Assembly: GCA_018882835.1 (NCBI GenBank)
Contig: VERE01000017.1
Location: 1-51,779, forward strand
From: Limnohabitans sp.
GTDB taxonomy: Bacteria; Pseudomonadota; Gammaproteobacteria; Burkholderiales; Burkholderiaceae_C
DNA: 51,779 nucleotides
Direction: 5' to 3'
A model generated the notes under the pieces. That model made no database searches and had not been told where the DNA came from. It was given only the letters and a program-made list of their open reading frames with translations. Shown piece by piece: positions 38,023 to 46,394 of this stretch. The position numbers were made by a program, and so were the translations under genes. Each line of letters begins with the position of its first letter. The stretch's first letter is position 1.

Positions 38023-39523
38023 CGGCGACCTCCCACAAACCACTCATCCATTCGCCAATTTGGGCCACCGTGGCTTGCGCACGGTCGATCGAAGGTGACA
38101 GGCGTCCTTTGGCGATCACATGCAGGCGGTCACAAATTTCGAAAAGTTCGTCGAGCTCTTCGCTGACCACCAACACCGCGCAACCAGCGTTTCGCAGCGC
38201 CAGAATTTCGCCTCGGATCTGCGCCGAGGCACCCACATCGACGCCCCAGGTCGGTTGCGACACGATGAGGACCGCCGGCTGTGCCGATACCTCTCGGCCG
38301 ACAATGAATTTCTGTAAATTGCCCCCGGACAGCGACTTGGCTACCGCCTGAGGTCCGCCAGCCTTCACCTGGAAGCGCTCTATCACGGCCTGGGCTTGCT
38401 GCGCCAGCACACGCGGGCGAATCCAGCCACTGGGGGTGATGGCATCTTGTCGCGTCAGCAACAAATTCTGCGCCAGGCTCAAGCCAGGCACAGCGCCTCG
38501 CCCCAGGCGCTCCTCAGGCACAAAATGCAAACCCATGGCGCGCCGGGCTTGCGGCCCTTGCTGCCCAACCGCCTGCCCCTGCAACTCGATACTGGAGGGC
38601 TCAGCGCGGGTGTCTTCGCCCGAAAGTGCAAACAGCAATTCGCGCTGGCCATTGCCAGACACACCCGCAATGCCCACCACTTCGCCTGCCCGCACATGCA
38701 TGCGGATGTCCGACAGATCTACCCCAAACTGGTCCTCCCGGGCGAGGCTCAAACCAGCAACCGCCAGGCGAGTTTCACCTGGCGAGTTCGGCTGATGGTT
38801 CAAGGGTGCAGGCTCTGCGCCAATCATCCAGCGTGACAAGGAAGCATTGCTTTCTTCGCGTGGGTCACACACACCCGTGACCCGGCCGCCCCTCAAGACG
38901 GTGCATGCCGTGCACAACGCCCGAATTTCGTGCAATTTATGGCTGATGTAGAGAATGCTGCACCCTTCTTGGGCCAGCTGCTTCAACACCACAAACAAAC
39001 GTTCGACGGCTTGTGGGGTCAGGACTGACGTGGGCTCGTCCAGGATCAGCAACTGGGGCTCGGTCAGCAGCGCACGAATGATTTCCACACGCTGCATCTC
39101 GCCCACGCTCAGGGTATGGACAGGCCGCAACGGGTCAATGTCCAGTCCGTAGTCTTGGGCCTTGGCGGCAATGCGCTGGCTGACTTGGTCGAGCGAAAGT
39201 GATTTGTCCAGGCCGAGCCAGACGTTCTGCGCCACGGTCAGGGTGTCAAACAGGCTGAAGTGCTGAAACACCATGCTGATGCCCAGGCGCCGCGCCTCTT
39301 GCGGGTTACGGACCTGCACACGCTGGCCATTGAAAAAAATATCGCCCTGATCTGGCTTGACCGATCCGTAGATGATTTTCATCAGGGTGGATTTGCCTGC
39401 GCCGTTTTCACCCAGTACCGAATGGATCTCGCCCGGGGCCACTGCCAGGGACACGTCGTCATTGGCGACCACAGAGGGGTAACGCTTGGTGATGTGCTGG
39501 AGATGAAGTCGGAGATCAGGCAT
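38009..39523 (-). CDS. ABC transporter ATP-binding protein with two ATPase domains
   Basis: A 504-residue tandem ATPase starting MPDLRLHLQHITKRYP. The first half has Walker A GENGAGKS (38-45), signature LSVGEMQRVE and Walker B LLILDEPTSVL. The second half has a degenerate P-loop (GVSGNGQREL), the signature LSGGNLQKF and a Walker B in which glutamine replaces the glutamate (VSQPTWGVD), as is usual in the sugar/nucleoside-type tandem ATPases. It energises the two permeases downstream. It is the first gene of the four-gene importer operon. Confidence 0.94.
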   Translation of the reverse strand: MPDLRLHLQHITKRYPSVVANDDVSLAVAPGEIHSVLGENGAGKSTLMKIIYGSVKPDQGDIFFNGQRVQVRNPQEARRLGISMVFQHFSLFDTLTVAQNVWLGLDKSLSLDQVSQRIAAKAQDYGLDIDPLRPVHTLSVGEMQRVEIIRALLTEPQLLILDEPTSVLTPQAVERLFVVLKQLAQEGCSILYISHKLHEIRALCTACTVLRGGRVTGVCDPREESNASLSRWMIGAEPAPLNHQPNSPGETRLAVAGLSLAREDQFGVDLSDIRMHVRAGEVVGIAGVSGNGQRELLFALSGEDTRAEPSSIELQGQAVGQQGPQARRAMGLHFVPEERLGRGAVPGLSLAQNLLLTRQDAITPSGWIRPRVLAQQAQAVIERFQVKAGGPQAVAKSLSGGNLQKFIVGREVSAQPAVLIVSQPTWGVDVGASAQIRGEILALRNAGCAVLVVSEELDELFEICDRLHVIAKGRLSPSIDRAQATVAQIGEWMSGLWEVADAAA

Positions 39524-39599
39524 GCCAGGTCTGTGCGGGGTCGGCAAGCCTGCATGTTAGCAAGCGCGATGCCATCTTTGCGCAAACCGGGTAAAAAAA

Positions 39600-40220
39600 T
39601 CAGGCGCCTGCCAGCATTCGCAACGCGCCAGGGTCTACCAAACTGAGCACACGGCCACGGCCCTTGATCAGCCCCCGCTCACGCAGGTCACGCAAGATCC
39701 TTGACAGTGTTTCGGGCGCAATGCCGAGTTGCTCGGCAATCTGGCGTTTTCTTTGTGTGAACTGCACAGCCAAGGATTCGCGATCGCCCGACTGGGCATG
39801 GTGCAAAAGCCAATCGGCACAGCGTGCTTGGGCATCCATGGCCAGACGGCTCACCGACAATTCGGCCAGTTGGTGCTGAGAGCGGGCCAGGTCGCGCATC
39901 ACCTCTTGCACGGCCAGGGGCTGCACCTCCAGCCACTGGCGAAAGACAGACAGCTTGACCCGCTTGATGTCTACCGGCGTTTCGGCCACAGCATCGCAGG
40001 TCACCGGCAGGTTCAACACCGCTGAGGCCAACTCGACCCAGGCAGGCGAGGACACCCGACCCAGGCGGTGCACCAGGTGAGCGCCTTGCACCATCCCCAG
40101 GGCCACGCTGCCATTCACCAGGTAAGTGATGTCGGTCAAGGGCTGGCCGCGCGTCAACAGGCGCTGGCCGACCCCACAGGATTGCAATTCGGCTTGATGT
40201 AACAGTTCGACGAGGGACAT
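39600..40220 (-). CDS. Crp/Fnr-family transcriptional regulator
   Basis: A 206-residue regulator with an N-terminal cyclic-nucleotide-binding-like domain (LVNGSVALGMVQG) and a C-terminal winged helix (RKRQIAEQLGIAPETLSRILRDL). The N-terminal cysteine cluster of oxygen-sensing FNR is absent. It lies between the purine importer and the glycerate/tartrate genes, all on the minus strand, and could control either. No ribosome site is clear. A 10-base palindrome TTTGCGCAAA (39577-39586) lies just downstream, ahead of the ATPase gene. Confidence 0.9.
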   Translation of the reverse strand: MSLVELLHQAELQSCGVGQRLLTRGQPLTDITYLVNGSVALGMVQGAHLVHRLGRVSSPAWVELASAVLNLPVTCDAVAETPVDIKRVKLSVFRQWLEVQPLAVQEVMRDLARSQHQLAELSVSRLAMDAQARCADWLLHHAQSGDRESLAVQFTQRKRQIAEQLGIAPETLSRILRDLRERGLIKGRGRVLSLVDPGALRMLAGA

Positions 40221-40281
40221 GATGGGCCCGACTGTGCACCCATCCGCCCGGAGAGACTTTGTCGCAGGTCAAAAAACCGGC

Positions 40282-41595
40282 TCAAAGCACCAGCATGGCC
40301 CGGAAATCGTTGACATTGGTGAAGCTCGGGCCGGTCACCACCAGGTCACCCAGGGGCTGGAAAAAACCATAGGCATCGTTGCGGTCCATGGCATCGCTGG
40401 CTTTCAGGCCTTTTGCCAGGGCGCGTTGCAAGGTGTCCGGCGTGACCTGCGCGCCGGCGTTTTCTTCCATGCCGTCAATGCCGTCGGTGTCGGCTGCCAG
40501 ACCCCAGACCCCTGCCTGCCCTTGCAAGCCCACCGCCAGGCCCAGACAAAACTCCCCGGCCCGACCGCCTCGTCCGCGCTGACTGCCTGGGACCACTGGG
40601 CGCACGGTCACCGTGGTTTCGCCCCCACTGAGAATCACGCAAGGCTTCAGGAAGGGACCCTGCCCGCGGGCTGCTGCGCGTGCCAGGGCGGCGTGCACCT
40701 TGCCCACCTCGCGCGACTCGCCTTCAAGCTCGTCTGACAGGATGTAGGCATTCAGCCCGGCCGCGCGCGCCACTTCGGCGGCCGCTTGCAAGGATTGCTG
40801 CGGCGTGGCGATCATGTGAACAGGCTGTGCTTTCCAGCGCGCTTCATCGGGCTTGGGTGTTTCCAAATCGCCGGCAGCCAAAGCTTTTGACAAGGCTTCG
40901 GGAATGGCAATGCGGTAGCGCGCCAGGATTGCCAGGGCATCGGCGCAGGTGGTGGGATCGGGCACCGTCGGTCCGCTGGCGATGATGGAAGGATCATCGC
41001 CGGGGACATCACTGATGGTCAGTGTCTCCACGCGCGCGGGCGCACAGGCGGCCGCCAGACGGCCGCCCTTGATGCGAGACAGGTGTTTGCGCACACAGTT
41101 CATCTCGGCGATATTGGCGCCGCTCTCCAGCAGTTGGCGGTTGATCTGCTGCTTCTCGGTCAGCGTCAGTCCCTGCGCAGGCAAGGTCAGCAAAGACGAG
41201 CCGCCCCCAGAAATCAGGCACAACACCAAATCGTCCGGGGTCAAGCCCTGGGTCAGGGCCAGCATGCGCTCGGCAGCCTCCAGGCCCGCCTGGTCAGGCA
41301 CAGGGTGCGCCGCTTCCACCACCTCAATGCGCGAAGCCAAACCGGCGGGGCGCGGCGGGGTGTGGTGGTAGCGCGTCACGACCAGCCCGGACAAGGGCTT
41401 GTCCGCTGGCCACAAAGCCTCCACTGCCTGAGCCATGGCCCCACCTGCCTTGCCAGCCCCCAATACCAGGGTCCGTCCGGGCGGTGGCGGCGGCAACCAG
41501 GCCGCCGTGTTGTGCAAAGGCAAGGCACGCTGCACAGCGGCCTGGTAAAGCTTCGTCAGAAAAGGCAAGGGGTCGATTGGGGAAGGCATGCTCAT
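40282..41595 (-). CDS. ttuD: Glycerate 2-kinase (DUF4147/TtuD type)
   Basis: A 437-residue class II glycerate kinase. Signatures are LVLGAGKAGGAMAQAV near the N-terminus, LISGGGSSLLTLP and NCVRKHLSRIKGGRLAAAC in the middle and TDGIDGMEENAGAQV near the end. It phosphorylates glycerate to 2-phosphoglycerate; older annotation calls it hydroxypyruvate reductase. ATGs at 41595 and 41589 are both possible. It follows the tartrate dehydrogenase gene by nine bases, the ttuC-ttuD pairing. In a purine island it could consume glycerate made from glyoxylate. Confidence 0.92.
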   Translation of the reverse strand: MSMPSPIDPLPFLTKLYQAAVQRALPLHNTAAWLPPPPPGRTLVLGAGKAGGAMAQAVEALWPADKPLSGLVVTRYHHTPPRPAGLASRIEVVEAAHPVPDQAGLEAAERMLALTQGLTPDDLVLCLISGGGSSLLTLPAQGLTLTEKQQINRQLLESGANIAEMNCVRKHLSRIKGGRLAAACAPARVETLTISDVPGDDPSIIASGPTVPDPTTCADALAILARYRIAIPEALSKALAAGDLETPKPDEARWKAQPVHMIATPQQSLQAAAEVARAAGLNAYILSDELEGESREVGKVHAALARAAARGQGPFLKPCVILSGGETTVTVRPVVPGSQRGRGGRAGEFCLGLAVGLQGQAGVWGLAADTDGIDGMEENAGAQVTPDTLQRALAKGLKASDAMDRNDAYGFFQPLGDLVVTGPSFTNVNDFRAMLVL

Positions 41596-41604
41596 GGCAA
41601 AGCT

Positions 41605-42672
41605 TCAGGCTTTCAGAATGGCGCAGACGGATTCGGTGACTTGGGCGGTGGTGGCTTGGCCGCCGAGATCGCGGGTGTGCAAGGCCGTGTTGGCCGTCAC
41701 CTTTTCAATGGCCTGCATCAAGGTCTGTGCGGCGGCGTGTTCGCCCAGATGCTCCAGCAACATGACGCAGCTCCAGAAGGTGCCAATCGGGTTGGCCAAG
41801 CCCTTGCCCATGATGTCAAATGCAGAGCCGTGAATGGGCTCGAACATGCTGGGGTAACGGCGCTCGGGGTCGATGTTGCCGGTAGGGGCAATGCCCAGAC
41901 TGCCGGCCAGTGCGGCCGCCAGGTCGCTCAGGATGTCGGCATGCAGGTTGGTGGCCACAATCGTGTCCAGGGTGGCGGGCCGGTTGACCATGCGGGCGGT
42001 GGCGGCGTCCACCAGCTCCTTGTCCCAATGCACGTCGGGAAACTCGCGGCTGATCTGCACGGCAATTTCGTCCCACATCACCATGGCATGGCGCTGGGCG
42101 TTGGACTTGGTGACCACGGTCAGCAACTTGCGGGGGCGCGATTGCGCCAAGCGGAAGGCGTAGCGCATGATGCGCTCGACACCGGCTCGCGTCATCACAG
42201 ACATGTCCGTGGCGACCTCGATCGGATGGCCTTGGTGCGCACGACCGCCCACGCCAGCGTATTCGCCTTCCGAGTTTTCACGCACGATGACCCAGTCCAG
42301 GTCTTTGGGGCCACAGCGCTTCAGCGGCGCGTCAATGCCGGGCAGGATACGGGTGGGACGTACGTTGGCATACTGGTCGAACCCCTGGCAAATTTTCAGG
42401 CGCAGTCCCCACAAAGTGACGTGGTCGGGGATGTGCGGGTCGCCAGCCGAGCCAAACAAAATCGCGTCCATGGGGCGCAAGGCATCCAGGCCGTCGTCGG
42501 GCATCATCTGGCCATGGGCGCGGTACCAGTCGCCCCCCCAGCCAAAGCTGGTGAAATCGAACTGAAAGGTCTTTTGGGCCTGGGCCAGCACCTGCAGCAC
42601 GGCCTGACCGGCTGGTACCACTTCCTGGCCAATGCCGTCCCCGGGAATGCATGCAATTTTGTAGGTTTTCAT
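41605..42672 (-). CDS. ttuC: Tartrate dehydrogenase/decarboxylase (beta-decarboxylating dehydrogenase)
   Basis: A 355-residue member of the isocitrate/isopropylmalate dehydrogenase family. The start MKTYKIACIPGDGIGQEVV, the loop IVRENSEGEYAGVGGRAH, the lysine in VTKSNAQRH and the segment EPIHGSAFDIMGKG match tartrate dehydrogenase; D-malate dehydrogenase is a close alternative. It oxidises tartrate or D-malate with NAD. It is first of a two-gene operon with glycerate 2-kinase and divergent from the 8-oxoguanine deaminase gene. Confidence 0.9.
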   Translation of the reverse strand: MKTYKIACIPGDGIGQEVVPAGQAVLQVLAQAQKTFQFDFTSFGWGGDWYRAHGQMMPDDGLDALRPMDAILFGSAGDPHIPDHVTLWGLRLKICQGFDQYANVRPTRILPGIDAPLKRCGPKDLDWVIVRENSEGEYAGVGGRAHQGHPIEVATDMSVMTRAGVERIMRYAFRLAQSRPRKLLTVVTKSNAQRHAMVMWDEIAVQISREFPDVHWDKELVDAATARMVNRPATLDTIVATNLHADILSDLAAALAGSLGIAPTGNIDPERRYPSMFEPIHGSAFDIMGKGLANPIGTFWSCVMLLEHLGEHAAAQTLMQAIEKVTANTALHTRDLGGQATTAQVTESVCAILKA

Positions 42673-42750
42673 GAACTTTTTCTTTCAGAAGTCGTAACAC
42701 AAAGATGATCCAGACTGTAGTGCTTTTCCCGGGGCATCGCAGTCACGTGA

Positions 42751-42756
42751 TTTAAT
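42751..42756 (+). promoter_or_regulatory. Possible -10 of the 8-oxoguanine deaminase gene
   Basis: TTTAAT lies six bases before the ATG at 42763. If used, transcription would begin at or next to the start codon, giving a leaderless message; no ribosome site is seen upstream of the ATG. There is no good -35, so this is tentative. Confidence 0.25.
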
Positions 42757-42762
42757 TCGGCC

Positions 42763-44163
42763 ATGAGCACCCTGCTGATCCACCAAGCCCATTGCATCGC
42801 CACCCAAGACGACCACCAGACCGAGCTGCAAGGCGCGTCTTTGCTGATTCGCGATGGCGTCATTGAGCGCATTGTCCCCCAAGGCCAGGCCAGTGACGAC
42901 TTGCGCGCCCAGGCCGACGAGGTGATTGACGCCCGCCACCACGTGGTGCTGCCTGGTCTGGTCAACACCCATCACCACATGGTGCAGTCGCTGACGCGCG
43001 CAGTGCCTGGCGTTCAAAACGCCGAGCTGTTTTCCTGGCTGCGTGGGCTGTACCCCATCTGGGCCGGGTTGACGCCAGACATGGTGCGTGTGGCCACCCA
43101 GGTCGCCATGGCCGAGTTGTTGCTTAGCGGCTGCACCACGGCCAGCGACCACCTCTACATTTACCCCAACGGCGTGCGGCTGGATGACAGCATCGAAGCG
43201 GCCCAGGCCATTGGCATGCGCTTTGTCGCCACCCGTGGCGGCATGAGCGTGGGCGAGAGCCAGGGCGGCTTGCCGCCCGACCGTGTGGTGGAAAAAGAAG
43301 ACTTCATATTGAAAGAAAGCTTGCGTGCCGTGGAAACCTGGCACAACCCCGCACATGGCGCCATGACGCAGGTGGCCGTGGCCCCCTGCTCGCCTTTCAC
43401 GGTGAGTCAGGACCTGATGCGCGAATCGGCCTCCCTGGCCCGCGCCCTCCGGGTGCGACTGCACACCCACCTGGCCGAGAACGACCACGACGTGGCCTAC
43501 ACCCGCGAAAAGTTCAACTGCACGCCCACCGAATATGTGGCGCAACTGGGGTGGGTGGGTGACGATGTCTGGCACGCCCACTGCGTGAAGATCGACGCCC
43601 CCGGCATTGCCTTGTTCGCGCGCACCCGCACCGGCATTGCCCACTGCCCGTGCAGCAACATGCGCCTGGGCAGCGGCATACTGCCCTTGCGCCAGCTGCT
43701 GAACGCGGGGGTGCCGGTGGGTTTGGGGGTCGACGGCAGTGCCAGCAACGACGCGGCTCATTTGCTCAACGAAGCCCGCCAAGCCATGCTGCTGGCGCGG
43801 GTCAGCAAAGGCATGGCGCCTTTTGGCTGTGACACAGGGCCCGCGGAGATGACGCCGCGCGATGCCTTGCGCTTGGCCACACGCGGCGGCGCCGAGGTTC
43901 TGGGACGTCAGGACATCGGGCAAATTGCGCCGGGTTATTGCGCCGACCTGGCCTTGTACCGCACTGACACCCTGGCCATGGCAGGCGGCGCGATTCACGA
44001 TCCCGTGGGCGCCTTGTTGCTGTGCGCCAGTGGCAACGCAGACTACACCGTGGTCAATGGCCGTGTGGTGGTGCGTGAAGGGCAATTGACAACGCTGGAC
44101 CTGGGGCCGCTGATCGAGCGACACAACCGCATGGCCCAGCAGCTGGCCCTCTCAGCGCACTGA
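42763..44163 (+). CDS. 8-oxoguanine deaminase
   Basis: A 466-residue amidohydrolase of the AtzB/guanine-deaminase group. Metal ligands are in GLVNTHHHMVQSLTRAVPG, HTHLAENDHD, HAHCVKID and GVDGSASND. The block CPCSNMRLGSGILPLRQ and the YPIWAGLTPDM segment match 8-oxoguanine deaminases (Pseudomonas PA0142 type), which form urate directly from 8-oxoguanine; isocytosine is also a known substrate of the family. The last 12 bases overlap the convergent puuD gene. It is divergent from ttuC. Confidence 0.92.
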   Translation: MSTLLIHQAHCIATQDDHQTELQGASLLIRDGVIERIVPQGQASDDLRAQADEVIDARHHVVLPGLVNTHHHMVQSLTRAVPGVQNAELFSWLRGLYPIWAGLTPDMVRVATQVAMAELLLSGCTTASDHLYIYPNGVRLDDSIEAAQAIGMRFVATRGGMSVGESQGGLPPDRVVEKEDFILKESLRAVETWHNPAHGAMTQVAVAPCSPFTVSQDLMRESASLARALRVRLHTHLAENDHDVAYTREKFNCTPTEYVAQLGWVGDDVWHAHCVKIDAPGIALFARTRTGIAHCPCSNMRLGSGILPLRQLLNAGVPVGLGVDGSASNDAAHLLNEARQAMLLARVSKGMAPFGCDTGPAEMTPRDALRLATRGGAEVLGRQDIGQIAPGYCADLALYRTDTLAMAGGAIHDPVGALLLCASGNADYTVVNGRVVVREGQLTTLDLGPLIERHNRMAQQLALSAH

Positions 44164-45366
44164 GGCCCCCGCCTCGTACCAGCGTTTGATCAAGCCGCGC
44201 TCATCCTCGGTGATGCCGGTAGCGTTGTTCATGGGCATTTGACGGGTGACCACCGCTTGCTGGTAGATGCCCAGTGCATGTTGCTTGACGCCTTCGGGCG
44301 TGTCAAAGCGCACGTTTTTCATCTGAATTTGTGCGCCATGGCATGACAGGCAGCGTTGCTCGAACACTGCGCTGACCTGCTGGAAGCTCACTGCTGCAGT
44401 GCTGGTTTGGGCGCTGGGCGCCGCCGGTGCGGGGCGCAGCCAGACAATGACTCCCAGGATCACCACGACGCCAGCGATGGCGAACGGCAGCGGGTTCTTG
44501 GCGCGGCCGTGGTGATAACCGTGACGCTGCACAAAAAATTGCCGGATCAAGGCACCGGCCAGCATCATCAGCACCAGGATCAACCAGTGCTTTTCATGGG
44601 TGTACAAGAAGCTGTAGTGGTTGCTCAGCATGGCAAAGATCACCGGCAAGGTGAAGTAAGTGTTGTGCACGCTGCGCTGCTTGCCGCGCTTGCCATGCAG
44701 GGCCAACTCTTTGGGGTCCATCGCCTGCCCGGAGGTCATGGCCGCCACCACTTTGCGCTGACCCGGAATGATCCAGAAAAACACATTGGCGCTCATGGCC
44801 GTGGCAATCATGGCGCCCACCAGCAAAAAGGCCGCCCGCCCCGCAAACAACTCGCACGATAGCCAGCAGGCAAAGCTGACCACGGCCATCATGATCAAGC
44901 CGACCGTGCGCTCACCGTTCTCGCGAAAGCCGAACACACGGCACACGGTGTCGTAAATCAGCCAGAACGCAACCAGGAAACCCAAGGCGGCGGCAATCGC
45001 CACCGGGGGAGTCCAGTCCATCAAGGATTTGTCGATCAAAAAGGTGCTGGCATTCCACAAATAAAGCACGGTGAACAAGGCAAAGCCAGTGAGCCAGGTG
45101 GAGTAACTTTCCCAGTAAAACCAATGCAGCTTGGTATGGATTTTCTTGGGCGCCACCATGTACTTTTGCGGGTTGTAGAAACCGCCACCGTGCACCGCCC
45201 ACATGGCGCCATCGACCCCCTTCTCCAGCAAGTCGGGCGAGTTCGGCCGAATCAGGTTGTTGTCCAGAAACACGAAGTAGAAAGACGAGCCAATCCAGGC
45301 GATGGCCGTGATCACGTGGACCCAACGCAGCAGTAAATTGGCCCAGTCCAGAAGGTATGCATCCAT
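44152..45366 (-). CDS. puuD: Membrane urate hydroxylase with cytochrome c domain
   Basis: A 404-residue protein: about eight membrane helices (N-terminal WVHVITAIAWIGSSFYFVFLD onward) followed by a C-terminal cytochrome c domain with the haem motif C339-L-S-C342-H343. PuuD oxidises urate to 5-hydroxyisourate and is thought to pass electrons to the respiratory chain. The start MDAYLLDWAN has GAGAAG upstream. The promoter carries a TGTATACA-centred operator between its -35 and -10. It converges on the 8-oxoguanine deaminase gene. Confidence 0.94.
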   Translation of the reverse strand: MDAYLLDWANLLLRWVHVITAIAWIGSSFYFVFLDNNLIRPNSPDLLEKGVDGAMWAVHGGGFYNPQKYMVAPKKIHTKLHWFYWESYSTWLTGFALFTVLYLWNASTFLIDKSLMDWTPPVAIAAALGFLVAFWLIYDTVCRVFGFRENGERTVGLIMMAVVSFACWLSCELFAGRAAFLLVGAMIATAMSANVFFWIIPGQRKVVAAMTSGQAMDPKELALHGKRGKQRSVHNTYFTLPVIFAMLSNHYSFLYTHEKHWLILVLMMLAGALIRQFFVQRHGYHHGRAKNPLPFAIAGVVVILGVIVWLRPAPAAPSAQTSTAAVSFQQVSAVFEQRCLSCHGAQIQMKNVRFDTPEGVKQHALGIYQQAVVTRQMPMNNATGITEDERGLIKRWYEAGASVR

Positions 45367-45486
45367 GTCAACGCTTCTCAATCAGACACCAGCATCCAAG
45401 CTGGCAAGGGCTCTTCACCACTGCGGGCGCTGTGAAGAACAAAGGGGTCGCGCACATGGGGTCTGAAGCCTGCGCCGCTGCGACAA

Positions 45487-45515
45487 CGGATAGAAGTGTA
45501 TACAATTTTTGTCAA
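45487..45515 (-). promoter_or_regulatory. puuD promoter
   Basis: On the minus strand a perfect -35 TTGACA (45515-45510) is followed by a 17-base spacer and a weak -10 TATCCG (45492-45487). The spacer is almost entirely the 16-bp operator, so a bound repressor would block polymerase directly. Confidence 0.55.
45494..45509. promoter_or_regulatory. Candidate GntR operator in the puuD promoter
   Basis: AAGTGTATACAATTTT, an imperfect palindrome (AAGTGTATACAATT, six of seven pairs) centred on TGTATACA. The identical 16 bases recur at 50681-50696. FadR-type GntR regulators commonly bind such short TNGTATACNA-like palindromes. Confidence 0.65.
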
Positions 45516-45558
45516 CAATCAAGCCCCCTGAAAACCCGGACCCCCTCGGCCAGGGGAA

Positions 45559-46389
45559 TCAGGCTTGGGAACGTCTTTGCAACAACTGTGCCGCCACCGC
45601 GACTGCAATCACCTCGGGCTCTTTGCCGGTGATCCGGGGGACGCCAATCGGACACGTCACTTGTTGCATTTCCTGCTCGGTGAAGCCCCTGGCTTCCAAA
45701 CGGTGTCGGAAGGTCGCCCATTTGGTTTGACTGCCGATCAGGCCCACGCTACCCAGGTCTTGGTGCTCGCGCTGCCGCTTCAGGCAAGCGGCCACCACAT
45801 CCAGGTCTTCGGCGTGGCTGAAACTCATGATCAGCACGTGTGTGCCGGGCGACAGGTTGGCCACGGCAGCGTGCACCGGGTCGGAGTGCTCGGTCACCAC
45901 ATTGGGGGGCACTTGCACCGGAAAAATCTCATCTCGGCTGTCAATCCACAGCACACGGTAAGGCAGCATGCCCAGGACCTGCACCAGCGCTTTGCCAACA
46001 TGGCCACCGCCGAACAGGGCGACGGCATCTTGCGGGCCTTTCAGGCGCTGTTGCAAAGATGGAATGCTGAGCGCGGTCACGTGTTCGTAGCGCAAGTGCA
46101 CAACGCCCCCGCAGCATTGGCCCAGCGCAGGCCCCAAGGCATACCGCAGCACCAGAGCCTGCGCAGGGCTGGGCAAGGCATTCTCGGACCGCTGCAACAA
46201 AGCGCGGGCTTCGGCCAGGGCCTGGTACTCGAGGTGCCCGCCGCCAATGGTGTTGATCACGCCATCGGCAAACACAGCCATCCAGGCGCCCTGCTCACGC
46301 GGGCCAGAGCCTTGCACCTGGTCGACGCTGACCAACACAGCCGGCGCGTGCTGCAATCGCGCCAACAAGGCGGCCGTGTGCTGCGACAC
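45559..46389 (-). CDS. xdhC: Xanthine dehydrogenase accessory protein XdhC
   Basis: A 276-residue protein from a GTG start (SQHTAALLARLQHAPAV) five bases after the xdhB stop. VQGSGPREQGAWM, TIGGGHLEYQAL and the Rossmann-like VALFGGGHVGKALVQVLG are typical. XdhC binds and sulfurates the molybdenum cofactor and inserts it into xanthine dehydrogenase. It closes the xdhA-xdhB-xdhC operon. A short GC-rich inverted repeat lies at its 3' end (45542-45556) without a clear T-run. Confidence 0.92.
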   Translation of the reverse strand: MSQHTAALLARLQHAPAVLVSVDQVQGSGPREQGAWMAVFADGVINTIGGGHLEYQALAEARALLQRSENALPSPAQALVLRYALGPALGQCCGGVVHLRYEHVTALSIPSLQQRLKGPQDAVALFGGGHVGKALVQVLGMLPYRVLWIDSRDEIFPVQVPPNVVTEHSDPVHAAVANLSPGTHVLIMSFSHAEDLDVVAACLKRQREHQDLGSVGLIGSQTKWATFRHRLEARGFTEQEMQQVTCPIGVPRITGKEPEVIAVAVAAQLLQRRSQA

Positions 46390-46394
46390 GGCGC

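Noticed and set aside
41083..42708. Plus-strand open frame of 541 codons spanning ttuD and ttuC
   Set aside because: Antisense to two well-supported genes; Gly/His/Gln-rich without motifs.
42685..44124. Minus-strand open frame of 479 codons opposite the 8-oxoguanine deaminase gene
   Set aside because: Antisense to a clear amidohydrolase and crosses the ttuC promoter; no domain signature.
45542..45556. GC-rich inverted repeat CCCCT/AGGGG as a terminator after xdhB-xdhC
   Set aside because: The stem is only five pairs and no clear T-run follows in the leftward direction.
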